Program-made: the position numbers and the translations under genes
Shown: positions 46,101-52,923 of the stretch, piece after piece
Position numbering within the stretch: the stretch's first letter is position 1
How the letters are laid out: each line of letters starts with the position of its first letter
The notes under the pieces: generated by a model
Told to the model about the DNA's origin: nothing
The model's database searches: none
What the model saw: the letters and a program-made list of their open reading frames with translations, nothing else
From: Streptomyces sp. MST-110588
GTDB lineage: Bacteria; Actinomycetota; Actinomycetes; Streptomycetales; Streptomycetaceae
Reading direction: 5' to 3'
Assembly: GCF_022695595.1 (NCBI RefSeq)
Contig: NZ_CP074380.1
Coordinates: forward strand, 7,468,501 to 7,532,500
Length of the DNA: 64,000 bases

Positions 46101-46262
46101 GGCGGCGGAGACGGCATCACCGTCTGGGGCCTCGGCGCCCTGACCGACATCATCACCGACCCGGTGGGCCGGGCATGCCGCATCGCCAACGGCGGTCTGA
46201 GCAGGGCGGAATGGAAGCGGTACGCCCCCGGCATCCCCTACCAGGACGGCTGCGCGCCCTGA
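43173..46262 (+). CDS. TIR domain - transmembrane - WD40 repeat protein
   Basis: The product has 1029 residues (GTG 43173; ATG one codon later is equally possible). Residues 14-150 are a TIR domain: RGFDAFISYSSAADSEVA, ALRVFRDGSGLE, then ASPESARSEWVAREVGFWL, where the Glu after Trp is the expected NADase catalytic residue. A transmembrane helix lies near 215-235 (ALWSGIAVVTALSCVAGLAI). From about 320 to 1000 it is a double WD40 propeller with many SPDGxxLAxxG and VxLWDI repeats. The C-terminus (SRAEWKRYAPGIPYQDGCAP) is the one usually seen in STAND-WD40 proteins. It probably senses a ligand with the propeller and signals through TIR, as in anti-phage proteins. Confidence 0.9.
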   Translation: MMARRPGRAEDGKRGFDAFISYSSAADSEVAPAIQQGLHRLARPWYRRRALRVFRDGSGLETCPDLWRSLAEKLGRTDSFILLASPESARSEWVAREVGFWLHHKSTTDFYIVLTRGEIHWDASRGDFDWRRTDALPAILENRFAAEPKWADLRWIHEEMERRHGTADAKQKAGNPLSLKHRDFHREVCSLAAPLHRMDMDHLYAEDARRHRRAIGALWSGIAVVTALSCVAGLAIHDSIQEGQDRDRQQRTAREQQLRRTRGDLMGQAARLRDARPQLALRMNLAADTIRPTAQSREELLASLTATHCLGSAHGPAVHPGIEGGASVVSGSGGGFFVVRFNRSSAAAFSPDGTRLAVVGKSGKLELRDVASPGRQRTLATLGNMSEGANSLSFSPDGRQLVAVGVDNGNVRLWDVSDPRRPYASSLPHTDKATGAAFGPDGTRLLLATDSTANELDDQPNGKISFWAAGNGKPSWQGEYAGLRDASDVVVSPDGRTLLTVNRREIGVGKAGGGIKSRTPAGVSVFDVRNSAQAVPRGRIDGWVSGPVFSPDSSMFALADGPRITLWSNAPDRPPKLLATLKGHRKTVRDLGFNRDGTLLASGGDDGRVILWDTARPSGKITAAHLLGHPGAVQAVAFRPDGEHDRVVSVDDTGAVFHWRAANPGPSRLAADHRPYAATLQLSSDGTMAATGEPGESLQGAGERTEAVALWDIRHRTRLALRSTYKVHPAGTPVAFSPDGRLLATGEADDSAAELDLWRTSGRRGTGPASTWTVKGNAVLALTFSPDGKRLLTAGEAGTTAWHLTGPKPVKGASLPALKTSDTSGTSDPQPWELTYLPAASATGSSVVMLTGDGGTVLADERGKRLRTVKGGHAAVAGNGKVMATVTGTGKKVALWDIRSPLRPRPTGELPGTVTTVGRLAVNPRGTLLASWESDGTITLWDITRPREPVRAGSLAHDTAEPGPLAFTRQGDALVTGGGDGITVWGLGALTDIITDPVGRACRIANGGLSRAEWKRYAPGIPYQDGCAP

Positions 46263-46291
46263 GCCGGTGGCGTACTCCTGTACGTACGTGG

Positions 46292-46318
46292 GTTGCCGAG
46301 GCGGCAACAATGGTTGCC
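46292..46318. promoter_or_regulatory. Three-part GTTGCC operator-like repeat
   Basis: GTTGCC (46292-46297), its complement GGCAAC (46303-46308) and GTTGCC again (46313-46318) sit with constant spacing of 5 and 4 bp, 69-95 bp upstream of the cupin start. A palindromic GTACGTAC lies just before. This looks like a regulator binding site, target protein unknown. Confidence 0.45.
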
Positions 46319-46386
46319 GGAACAGGTGCAGTGGCCGCAACCTGATGTCCGGCCGAAGGCCCTCGAAAACATCAGGAGGCCCCACG

Positions 46387-46854
46387 ATGACCACCCATGA
46401 AGGCATCCGTTCCGCGGTGAGCACCGACGGCGATGCGCCGCTGAACAACCGTGTCCACCACGTCCGGTCCGGAGAGCTGGACGGCTACGCCGCCATCAGC
46501 GGCAGCACCGTCGGCTCGAAGAAACTGTGGATGGGCCTGGTGGAGAACCCGCCGCTGAGCGCGACGGACAACCACCACCACGGCGCATCGGAGGCGGGGA
46601 TCTACGTGGTCAGCGGACACCCCGTGTTCGTCTACCACGACGGCACGCAGGAGGTGCGGATCACCGCCCACCCCGGCGACTTCGTCCTCGTCCCCCCGAA
46701 CGTGCCCCACCGGGAGGAGAACCCGGACCCGGAGGAGCCCGTGGTCGTCGTGATCGCACGGACCACGCAGGAACCGATCAAGGTCTCGCTGCCCGAGCTG
46801 TACCAACTCAAGGAGGCGGAGACGGAGACGGAGGCGCAGGCGCAGGCGCGGTAG
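46387..46854 (+). CDS. Cupin-domain protein
   Basis: The product has 155 residues from ATG 46387 with CAGGAGG upstream. The conserved cupin metal motifs are DNHHHGASEAGIYVVSG (motif 1 with the His cluster) and PGDFVLVPPNVPHREEN (motif 2 with the last His). The C-terminal tail (KEAETETEAQAQAR) is charged. Small single-domain cupins are dioxygenase-like or binding proteins; the substrate cannot be told. The gene is separated from the TIR protein by about 120 bp that hold an operator-like repeat. Confidence 0.88.
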   Translation: MTTHEGIRSAVSTDGDAPLNNRVHHVRSGELDGYAAISGSTVGSKKLWMGLVENPPLSATDNHHHGASEAGIYVVSGHPVFVYHDGTQEVRITAHPGDFVLVPPNVPHREENPDPEEPVVVVIARTTQEPIKVSLPELYQLKEAETETEAQAQAR

Positions 46855-46893
46855 GGAGTGGAGGTGAGGGGCTGAGCGGGCAAGGATGTTCGC

Positions 46894-47112
46894 TCAGCCC
46901 CTGGTCGCCTTGAGCATGTCCAGGTAGACGGGGAGTTTGTCGACGGCCTTGCGCGATACGGGGGCCACATGCCGGATTCCGCGTACGCCGTCCGTCACGG
47001 TCAGCGTGTAACGGCCGTCTTTGTAACGGAGTTGAGCGGTGTAGACCACGGTTCCGGCCTCGGTGTCCTTCTCCTCGGGCTCCGTGGTCACGTGGTCGGC
47101 TCCTTCGGTCAT
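46894..47112 (-). CDS. Small conserved protein of unknown function
   Basis: The product has 72 residues from ATG 47112, preceded by GGAGAAGGAGAA. It contains VVYTAQLRYKDGRYTLTVTD and KAVDKLPVYLDMLKATRG: a three-strand sheet followed by a helix. It has no export signal. I do not recognise the family. It converges on the cupin gene with only 39 bp between stops. Confidence 0.7.
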   Translation of the reverse strand: MTEGADHVTTEPEEKDTEAGTVVYTAQLRYKDGRYTLTVTDGVRGIRHVAPVSRKAVDKLPVYLDMLKATRG

Positions 47113-47351
47113 ACGCGTTCTCCTTTTCTCCTGCCTTCTCCGCCGGCGGAAGTCGCAGAGCAGGTGCGGTTCACGGGGCGGTCGCATCGTCCGCGAGGCG
47201 GAGTGCCTCGCCTACCCGAACGGGTGAATACACCTGTTTGGTCTGGTCCGGGGTACGGGATACCGCCTAGGCTGATCACGCAGGGCTTCAGTGTATACGC
47301 GCTAAGTGATACCCGACCCGTCCCGGGTGCAGTCCGCAGGGGGAGCGAGAC

Positions 47352-47393
47352 ATGACGACAGACCGCACGGTCTGCGGTGGCAGACACATGTGA
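47352..47393 (+). CDS. Possible 13-residue leader peptide
   Basis: ATG 47352 follows the strong ribosome site GGGGGAGCGAGAC. The short frame MTTDRTVCGGRHM ends at TGA 47393. Inside it the dyad CAGACC-GCAC-GGTCTG could form a hairpin. It lies 105 bp upstream of the DUF5132 gene. It may be an attenuator-type leader or chance. Confidence 0.3.
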   Translation: MTTDRTVCGGRHM

Positions 47394-47497
47394 CTCGCTG
47401 CGGTGTTGCAACAGAGTTCGCGGGATCGCCTCACGGTTTCGCGTCAGGCGATCCGACCGTCCCCCGTACGCGCACCGGATGAGAGGACCGAACCACC

Positions 47498-47767
47498 ATG
47501 GCCGCATTCCCTCCCTTTCTCGCTGGACTATTGGTGATTCCCGTCGCGAAGCGAGTGGTCAAACCACTCGCTCGGGGTGTGGTCAAGACGTCGCTGAAAC
47601 TCGCCATGGACGCCAAGAAGGCCGTTCACGAGGCGAGCGAGGAACTGCACGACCTCGCCGCGGAGGTGAGTGCCGAGGCGTTCATCGAGGAAGCCGCCGA
47701 CACGACGAACAAGGACGACCGCAAGGCCGCCCCGAAGCAGCGCTCCGCGCCGGCGAAGGCCCACTGA
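47498..47767 (+). CDS. DUF5132-type small membrane-associated protein
   Basis: The product has 89 residues with GAGAGGA upstream of ATG 47498. It starts MAAFPPFLAGLLVIPVAKRV, one hydrophobic segment, then VVKPLARGVVKTSLKLAMDA and a charged tail ending in KAAPKQRSAPAKAH. DUF5132 proteins are commonly found next to P-type metal ATPases and HMA-domain proteins in actinobacteria. Here the next gene starts with an HMA-like region fused to an ABC exporter, so the pair resembles that neighbourhood with the ATPase replaced. Confidence 0.75.
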   Translation: MAAFPPFLAGLLVIPVAKRVVKPLARGVVKTSLKLAMDAKKAVHEASEELHDLAAEVSAEAFIEEAADTTNKDDRKAAPKQRSAPAKAH

Positions 47768-47928
47768 CGTACGCAGGTGTGTGCGTGCGTACGTACGCGC
47801 CGGGCAAGGCTTCCGTTCCGTCCGCCGGCCGTACCGTCGCGCGCCCACCAGGCTTCCTCACAGGGGCCGTACGGGATGAGGCGTGCACGTACGCACAGTC
47901 GGCCCTCATCACCGGTGGTTCTCAGAAC

Positions 47929-50349
47929 ATGCCCTTTCTCCTGGACGCGTCACGCACGGGCGTGCCCGCACGAGGCCGTGCCCCGGCGGTGCTGCCCCTG
48001 CGGCCACGGTCCGTCGTTCCCGGACGTCAGCGCTGGGACGTCGCCCCCATCCTGCGCCGCCCTGCCCTCGCCCGGCTCGTGGAGACGACGCTCCTGGCCG
48101 TGCCGGGCTTCCATGAAGTGCGGGCCAACCCGGTCACCGGCCGGGTGCTGGTACTGCACGACCGTGCCCTTGACCCGGAGCAGGCGGAACGGCTGCTGCG
48201 CCGGGCCCTGTCGAGTGTGCCCGCGAAGGCCGCCGGACAACGCCACCGCTCCTGCGGTGCGAGGACGACGGGCAGCGGCACCGCGGGCGACGACGGTGCC
48301 GGGGCACGCGTACGGGCCGCCGGCGGGGAAGCGGCCCCGCGCCGTCCCCGCTCCCCGGCACGGCTCGCCGGGGTCGCGGCGGCCGGACTGGCCCTGGGGT
48401 GCGGGACATTCTGCGCCAAGCTTCTGCTGCGCCCCCTGGTCAGTCTCGGTGTCGTCGCCGTCGCGACGGCCGTCGTCATCAGACGGGGGTGGCGGCGGCC
48501 CCACGGCGAACAGCCCGAACCCGCGACCGGGCAACGCCACCCGCTGGCGCGCATCATCGGTCCGCACCGGCGCACGTTCGGTGTGGCCGCGCTGCTCTCG
48601 GTGCTCGGCCAGATCGCCGAGTCGGGCCTGTTCATGCTGGTCTCCTTCGCCGTCATGACCCTGAGCCAGGGGGAGAGTTCGGTCCTGGCGGCTCTGGGGC
48701 TGACGGCCACCGCGAGCCAGGTGCTGTTCCTCGCCGGAGCCGCCGCGCTGGTGTGCGTGGCGGTGGCCGGCCTGTCCTACGGCGCCCACGTCACCTGGCG
48801 AGGGCTGGGGCAGACGGTCGAGCACGAGTGGCGCACCACCACGTACGCCCACGTGCAGCGGCTGGCCCCGACGGACCTGGAGAGCGGCCGGACCAGCCGC
48901 ACCTCCCAGGTGCTGACCGAGGACGTCACCCAGATCGGCACCTTCGTCGGGCACACCCTGCACGAGACGATCCAACTGGCCACCTGCTTCGCCGTGATGG
49001 TACCGGCGTTCCTCCTGCTGGCCCCCCAGATCGCCTGGGTCGCCTTCGCGCCCGTACCGCTCGTCGCCTGGCTGTCGCTGCGCTACCACGAGCGCGCCGT
49101 CGCGGACCGGAGCACCTCGGGCGAGAACCGGGCGCGGCTGCACGCCCGGCTGGTGGACAACCTCCAGGCCGGTACGACCGTGAAGGCGTCCTGCGCCGAG
49201 GACCACGAGGAGGCCCGGATCGCCGCGATGAGCGCGGAATACGGCGAGACCAACCGCCGTACCGACCGCAGCGCGGTGCGGCAGGCCCAGATCGTACGGC
49301 TGTGTGCCGTGGCCGCGGTGCCGGGAACGCTCTTCGCGGGAGGCCGGGCCGTCATGAAGGGCGAACTGGCGGCGGAGGCGTTCGGCCCGCTGCTCGACCT
49401 GCCCGTGTCGGCGCTGTGGCGGCTCAACCGGCTCGGTCCCCTCACCGAGCAGTACCAGCGGACCCTCGCCGCCTTCGACCGGGTACGGCACCTGCGCGCC
49501 CTGCCCGTCGAGAAGGACGGGGGCGCCCCGCGACCGCGCGGCCACCGGGTCACCGGCGCCATGGCCCTGAAGAAGGTGACCTTCGCCTACCCGGGCCGCC
49601 CGGCGGCACTGCGCGACCTGTCGATGTACATCGCGCCGGGGCGGGTCACCGGAATCGTCGGCGCCACCGGCGCGGGCAAGACCACCGTCGCCAAACTGCT
49701 CATGCGCCTGCGGGAACCGGACGCGGGGCAGGTACTGCTGGACGGCGTCGACATCGCAGACCTGGCCCTGCACGACCTGCGCGGCGCGATCGGGTACGTC
49801 GCCCAGGAACCGTACATGTTCGACGGGACGATCGCCGACAACATCCGCTACGGCACGTTCGACGCCGATGACGCACGCCTCGCCGCGGCGGCGCGCACGG
49901 CCGGGGCGGACACCTTCATCGAGACGCTGCCCGACGGGTACGACACCGTCGTCGGGGAGCGCGGCGCCGCCCTGTCCGGCGGCCAGAAGCAGCGCATCGC
50001 CCTCGCCCGCACGATCCTGAAGAACCCCCCGATCGTCCTTCTGGACGAGGCCACCTCCGCGGTCGACAACGAGACCGAGGCGGCCATTCAGCAGGCGCTC
50101 AACACCTTCGCCGAGGACCGGACGCTGGTGGTCATCGCCCACCGGCTGTCCACCATCCGCAACGCCCACCACATCTACGTGCTGGCGCCGGGCGGCATCG
50201 TGGCGGAACAGGGGACCCATCCGGAGCTGGTGGGGCGCGGCGGGATCTACGCGGGTCTGTGGCAGCTCCAGGCGGGCGAGGAACCGCCCGTACCGTCACT
50301 GTCCCGCGCGCGGGGGGCGCCGGCCCGGGCCCGGGAGGCGGGACGCTGA
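47929..50349 (+). CDS. HMA-like domain fused to ABC exporter (permease plus ATPase)
   Basis: The product has 806 residues from ATG 47929. Residues about 40-100 resemble the HMA-type domain of metal ATPases (LARLVETTLLAVPGFHEV, NPVTGRVLVLHD) but lack a CxxC. An Arg/Gly-rich linker and a pair of hydrophobic segments follow. From about 200 to 500 is an ABC-type-I membrane domain, then the ATPase: Walker A GIVGATGAGKTTVAK, signature ALSGGQKQRIALART, Walker B PPIVLLDEATSAVD and H-loop VVIAHRLSTI. It is a full half-transporter that should dimerise to export a substrate. It converges on the LanB gene and could export the product of that cluster. Confidence 0.88.
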   Translation: MPFLLDASRTGVPARGRAPAVLPLRPRSVVPGRQRWDVAPILRRPALARLVETTLLAVPGFHEVRANPVTGRVLVLHDRALDPEQAERLLRRALSSVPAKAAGQRHRSCGARTTGSGTAGDDGAGARVRAAGGEAAPRRPRSPARLAGVAAAGLALGCGTFCAKLLLRPLVSLGVVAVATAVVIRRGWRRPHGEQPEPATGQRHPLARIIGPHRRTFGVAALLSVLGQIAESGLFMLVSFAVMTLSQGESSVLAALGLTATASQVLFLAGAAALVCVAVAGLSYGAHVTWRGLGQTVEHEWRTTTYAHVQRLAPTDLESGRTSRTSQVLTEDVTQIGTFVGHTLHETIQLATCFAVMVPAFLLLAPQIAWVAFAPVPLVAWLSLRYHERAVADRSTSGENRARLHARLVDNLQAGTTVKASCAEDHEEARIAAMSAEYGETNRRTDRSAVRQAQIVRLCAVAAVPGTLFAGGRAVMKGELAAEAFGPLLDLPVSALWRLNRLGPLTEQYQRTLAAFDRVRHLRALPVEKDGGAPRPRGHRVTGAMALKKVTFAYPGRPAALRDLSMYIAPGRVTGIVGATGAGKTTVAKLLMRLREPDAGQVLLDGVDIADLALHDLRGAIGYVAQEPYMFDGTIADNIRYGTFDADDARLAAAARTAGADTFIETLPDGYDTVVGERGAALSGGQKQRIALARTILKNPPIVLLDEATSAVDNETEAAIQQALNTFAEDRTLVVIAHRLSTIRNAHHIYVLAPGGIVAEQGTHPELVGRGGIYAGLWQLQAGEEPPVPSLSRARGAPARAREAGR

Positions 50350-50353
50350 GCGA

Positions 50354-50408
50354 GGGCGCCGGTCCGCGGCGCACGGAGCGGGTGCCCGTGCGCCGCGGAC
50401 CGGCGCCC
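50354..50408. terminator. Bidirectional terminator with 23-bp perfect stem
   Basis: The arms 50354-50376 and 50386-50408 are perfectly complementary (starting GGGCGCCGGTCCGCGG) with a 9-nt loop. It starts 5 bp after the ABC exporter stop codon and 32 bp from the end of the convergent LanB gene, so it probably stops both transcripts. Confidence 0.88.
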
Positions 50409-50439
50409 CCTCAATGCTCCCTGGCCGGTGCCCCGCCGG

Positions 50440-52923
50440 TCACTCTCCGGTCAGCGGATCACGATCACCGGCCGCCCGCCGCCGCGTCCGCAGCGGGTCG
50501 ACGGCGATGACGCGCAGTTCCGCCGTGTAGCGCTCACCGGCCGCGTCGGTCAGCCAGGTCTCGTCGGCGTCGGGCAGCGTCTCCGTGAGCGTGATCACCG
50601 CATCGGCGTCCCGTACCGCCGCCCGCCGTACCGCCGTGGCGAACAGGTTGACCAGAGCCGGACTCGTGAAGTCGGCATACATCGGCTTGTCCTCCGCCGG
50701 CGAGGTGTAGAACAGCCGGTCCGGGAGCGCCCGCGCGCCGCGCCAGGCCCGCGCGCCGAGGTAGCGCTCCGGTTCGTCCCGCAGCGCAGTCCAGGACAGG
50801 TCGGCGACCGGGAAGGACCAGGACTCCCGTGCCAGTACGAGACGGTCGACGGTGACGCGCGGCCGGTGCCGGGCCGGTGCGAAGGGGGCGAAGCTGTTGA
50901 CGGCGACTCCGGACAGCGGCTCGGACAGCACCTCCAGCAGCGGCGCGCGGAAGGTTCCCGCGCCGTCGCGCACCACGAGCCGGCCCTCCCCGTCGGAGTG
51001 GACGGACAGGTCCGCCAGCGCCAGCACCGGGCCCGTCGGCTCCACGCAGGGGTGACGTGTGGTCCAGTAGACGGTGTCCCGCCCCATCAGGGCCGAAGGC
51101 GGCGTCAGCCGGGGTCCGATCGACAGCCACCAGTTCTCCCGGGGAGGGATCATGTAGACGCGCTGTCCGGCGTGGTCGGCGGCGTCCGCGTCCATGAGGG
51201 CGCCGGGGTCCGGGTGCTGTTCCACCGCGGCGCGGTTCTCCAGGGTGTTGAAGGAGACGTGCAGTTCGCCCAGCACCACCTGGTAGTCGCCCGCGCCGAC
51301 CGCCTCGGCCGAGGCGGCGGCGATCATCAGGTCGGGCGCGTGGTGGATCGCCGCGGACCAGGGGGGCGGCGCGGGCGGGAACTCCTCGCGTACGAGACCG
51401 GCGAGCCGCCCCGAGGAGAAGGTCCGCCGCGCGCCCGGGGCCGTCCCGCCCTGCGGCAGCGCCGTCCTGCCCTGCGGCAGCGCCGTCCCGTCCTGTGGCC
51501 CCGCCGCCTCGCCCGGCGGCAGCGCTTCGAGGGCATCCAGCACCCGCGCCCACCGCTCCTGGAACTCACCGACCGCCGCCCGTACGGGAGCGGGAGCGGT
51601 CCGCAGCGAGAAGACGAGGTGCGGTGCGGCAATCTCCAGCAGCGCGGCCAGCGGCATGGCTCCGGGGCCGGACCGGCTCGCCGACCACTCCCGGTGAATG
51701 GCGTGGAACAGCGCCTCGTACTCCGTGGCGATCCGGCCGACGAGCCACCGGGCACTGTCCAGCACCGGCCCGAGCGCGCCCGCCAGTTCGCCGCGCAGCC
51801 GGGCGCCGAGTGCCACCCGTACGTCCCGGACGGTGTCCTCGTAGACCAGGGTGCGGCTGGCGTAGGTCTGCCCGTGCAGACGTACCGCCTCCTGGCCCGT
51901 GATGTCCTCGAACGTGCTGTTCAGCCGGTCCATCGCCGAGGCCAGCGCGTCCGGGTCACCGGCCGCCGCGGCGACCTGGCGCCGGGCGTTCAGCAGCCGG
52001 TCCAGCACCGCCAGCGCCCGCTCGCGCGGCTCCGGGTCGCCGATCGCCGCCAGTTTGTGCCGCAAGGTGCGCTCCGGCCACGCCTCGATCGGGCCTTCCA
52101 GGTCGACGGCGGCCAGGCCGTGCTCCTCGAAGCGGGCCAGCGCCCCGGTCAGGTCCGCCGGGTGTGGGAACGGGCGCTGCGCACCGACCAGTTCACGGAT
52201 CAGCTCCCGCACCGGCCGCCCCGCGTCACATGCCTTGAGCAGCATGGTCTCGGCAGCCGTCAGGCGCAGCGGCGCCCCGTACGGGCGGCGTGCGAGGTCA
52301 CCGTCGAGTACGACGGCCGGGTCGCGGCGCGGCACCAGCCACGGCCGCAGCGCCGGATCCGCCGCCAGGGCACGGGCGAGTGCGTCGATCGCCCAGCTCT
52401 CGAAGTACACCGTCCGGCGGGCGAGCAGACGCGGCCCGGGCACCACGCGCAGCGGCAGGTCCTGGGGGGCGTCGGTCCAGGACGCCCAGCCGGTCGGCCC
52501 GAAGAAGCCGATGGTGTCGTTCTTCAGGGCATAGCGCTGCAGGTGGGCGGCGATGGTCTTCTCGTGGTCCCGGCCGCGCTTGTTGCGCCGCTCCCCGGCT
52601 GCCGCCTTGTCCAGACAGGTGGCCACCAGCGCCCGGTTCTGCCAGGTGACCGCCTCCCGGAAGCGGCGGTCGGCGGCGATGTCGCGGACCGCCGTACGCA
52701 GCCGCTCCACCGAGGCGTCGAACACCGCCCGGAAGTCCCGGGTGCTGGAGGACCCGTCGAGCACGGCGTTGGCGGCCATGGCCAGTTGAGGATCGGCGAG
52801 CTCGTGGACCAGCCGGGCGGGGAACCCGGCGCCGCGCAGCAGGACGTCCCGCCACAACTGCCAGCCGGACGCCCCCAGCGGGAGGAGATGGGGCGCGCTG
52901 CCGGGCGCGCTCGCCGGCGTCAT
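50440..52923 (-). CDS. LanB-type (lantibiotic dehydratase / PEARL-like) enzyme in NRPS cluster
   Basis: The product has 827 residues. Features of the LanB glutamylation domain include YALKNDTIGFFGPTGWASW, LHGQTYASRTLVYEDTVRD, VLGELHVSFNTLENRAA and VTVDRLVLARESWSFPV. It lacks the roughly 300-residue elimination domain (SpaB-C) of full-length NisB, so it resembles split LanBs or PEARLs, which attach an amino acid from aminoacyl-tRNA to a peptide. The start ATG overlaps the A-T NRPS stop codon by 4 bp (ATGA). No LanC, elimination protein or precursor peptide is seen nearby. It may act on a carrier-protein-bound or released NRPS product; this is inference. Confidence 0.82.
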   Translation of the reverse strand: MTPASAPGSAPHLLPLGASGWQLWRDVLLRGAGFPARLVHELADPQLAMAANAVLDGSSSTRDFRAVFDASVERLRTAVRDIAADRRFREAVTWQNRALVATCLDKAAAGERRNKRGRDHEKTIAAHLQRYALKNDTIGFFGPTGWASWTDAPQDLPLRVVPGPRLLARRTVYFESWAIDALARALAADPALRPWLVPRRDPAVVLDGDLARRPYGAPLRLTAAETMLLKACDAGRPVRELIRELVGAQRPFPHPADLTGALARFEEHGLAAVDLEGPIEAWPERTLRHKLAAIGDPEPRERALAVLDRLLNARRQVAAAAGDPDALASAMDRLNSTFEDITGQEAVRLHGQTYASRTLVYEDTVRDVRVALGARLRGELAGALGPVLDSARWLVGRIATEYEALFHAIHREWSASRSGPGAMPLAALLEIAAPHLVFSLRTAPAPVRAAVGEFQERWARVLDALEALPPGEAAGPQDGTALPQGRTALPQGGTAPGARRTFSSGRLAGLVREEFPPAPPPWSAAIHHAPDLMIAAASAEAVGAGDYQVVLGELHVSFNTLENRAAVEQHPDPGALMDADAADHAGQRVYMIPPRENWWLSIGPRLTPPSALMGRDTVYWTTRHPCVEPTGPVLALADLSVHSDGEGRLVVRDGAGTFRAPLLEVLSEPLSGVAVNSFAPFAPARHRPRVTVDRLVLARESWSFPVADLSWTALRDEPERYLGARAWRGARALPDRLFYTSPAEDKPMYADFTSPALVNLFATAVRRAAVRDADAVITLTETLPDADETWLTDAAGERYTAELRVIAVDPLRTRRRAAGDRDPLTGE

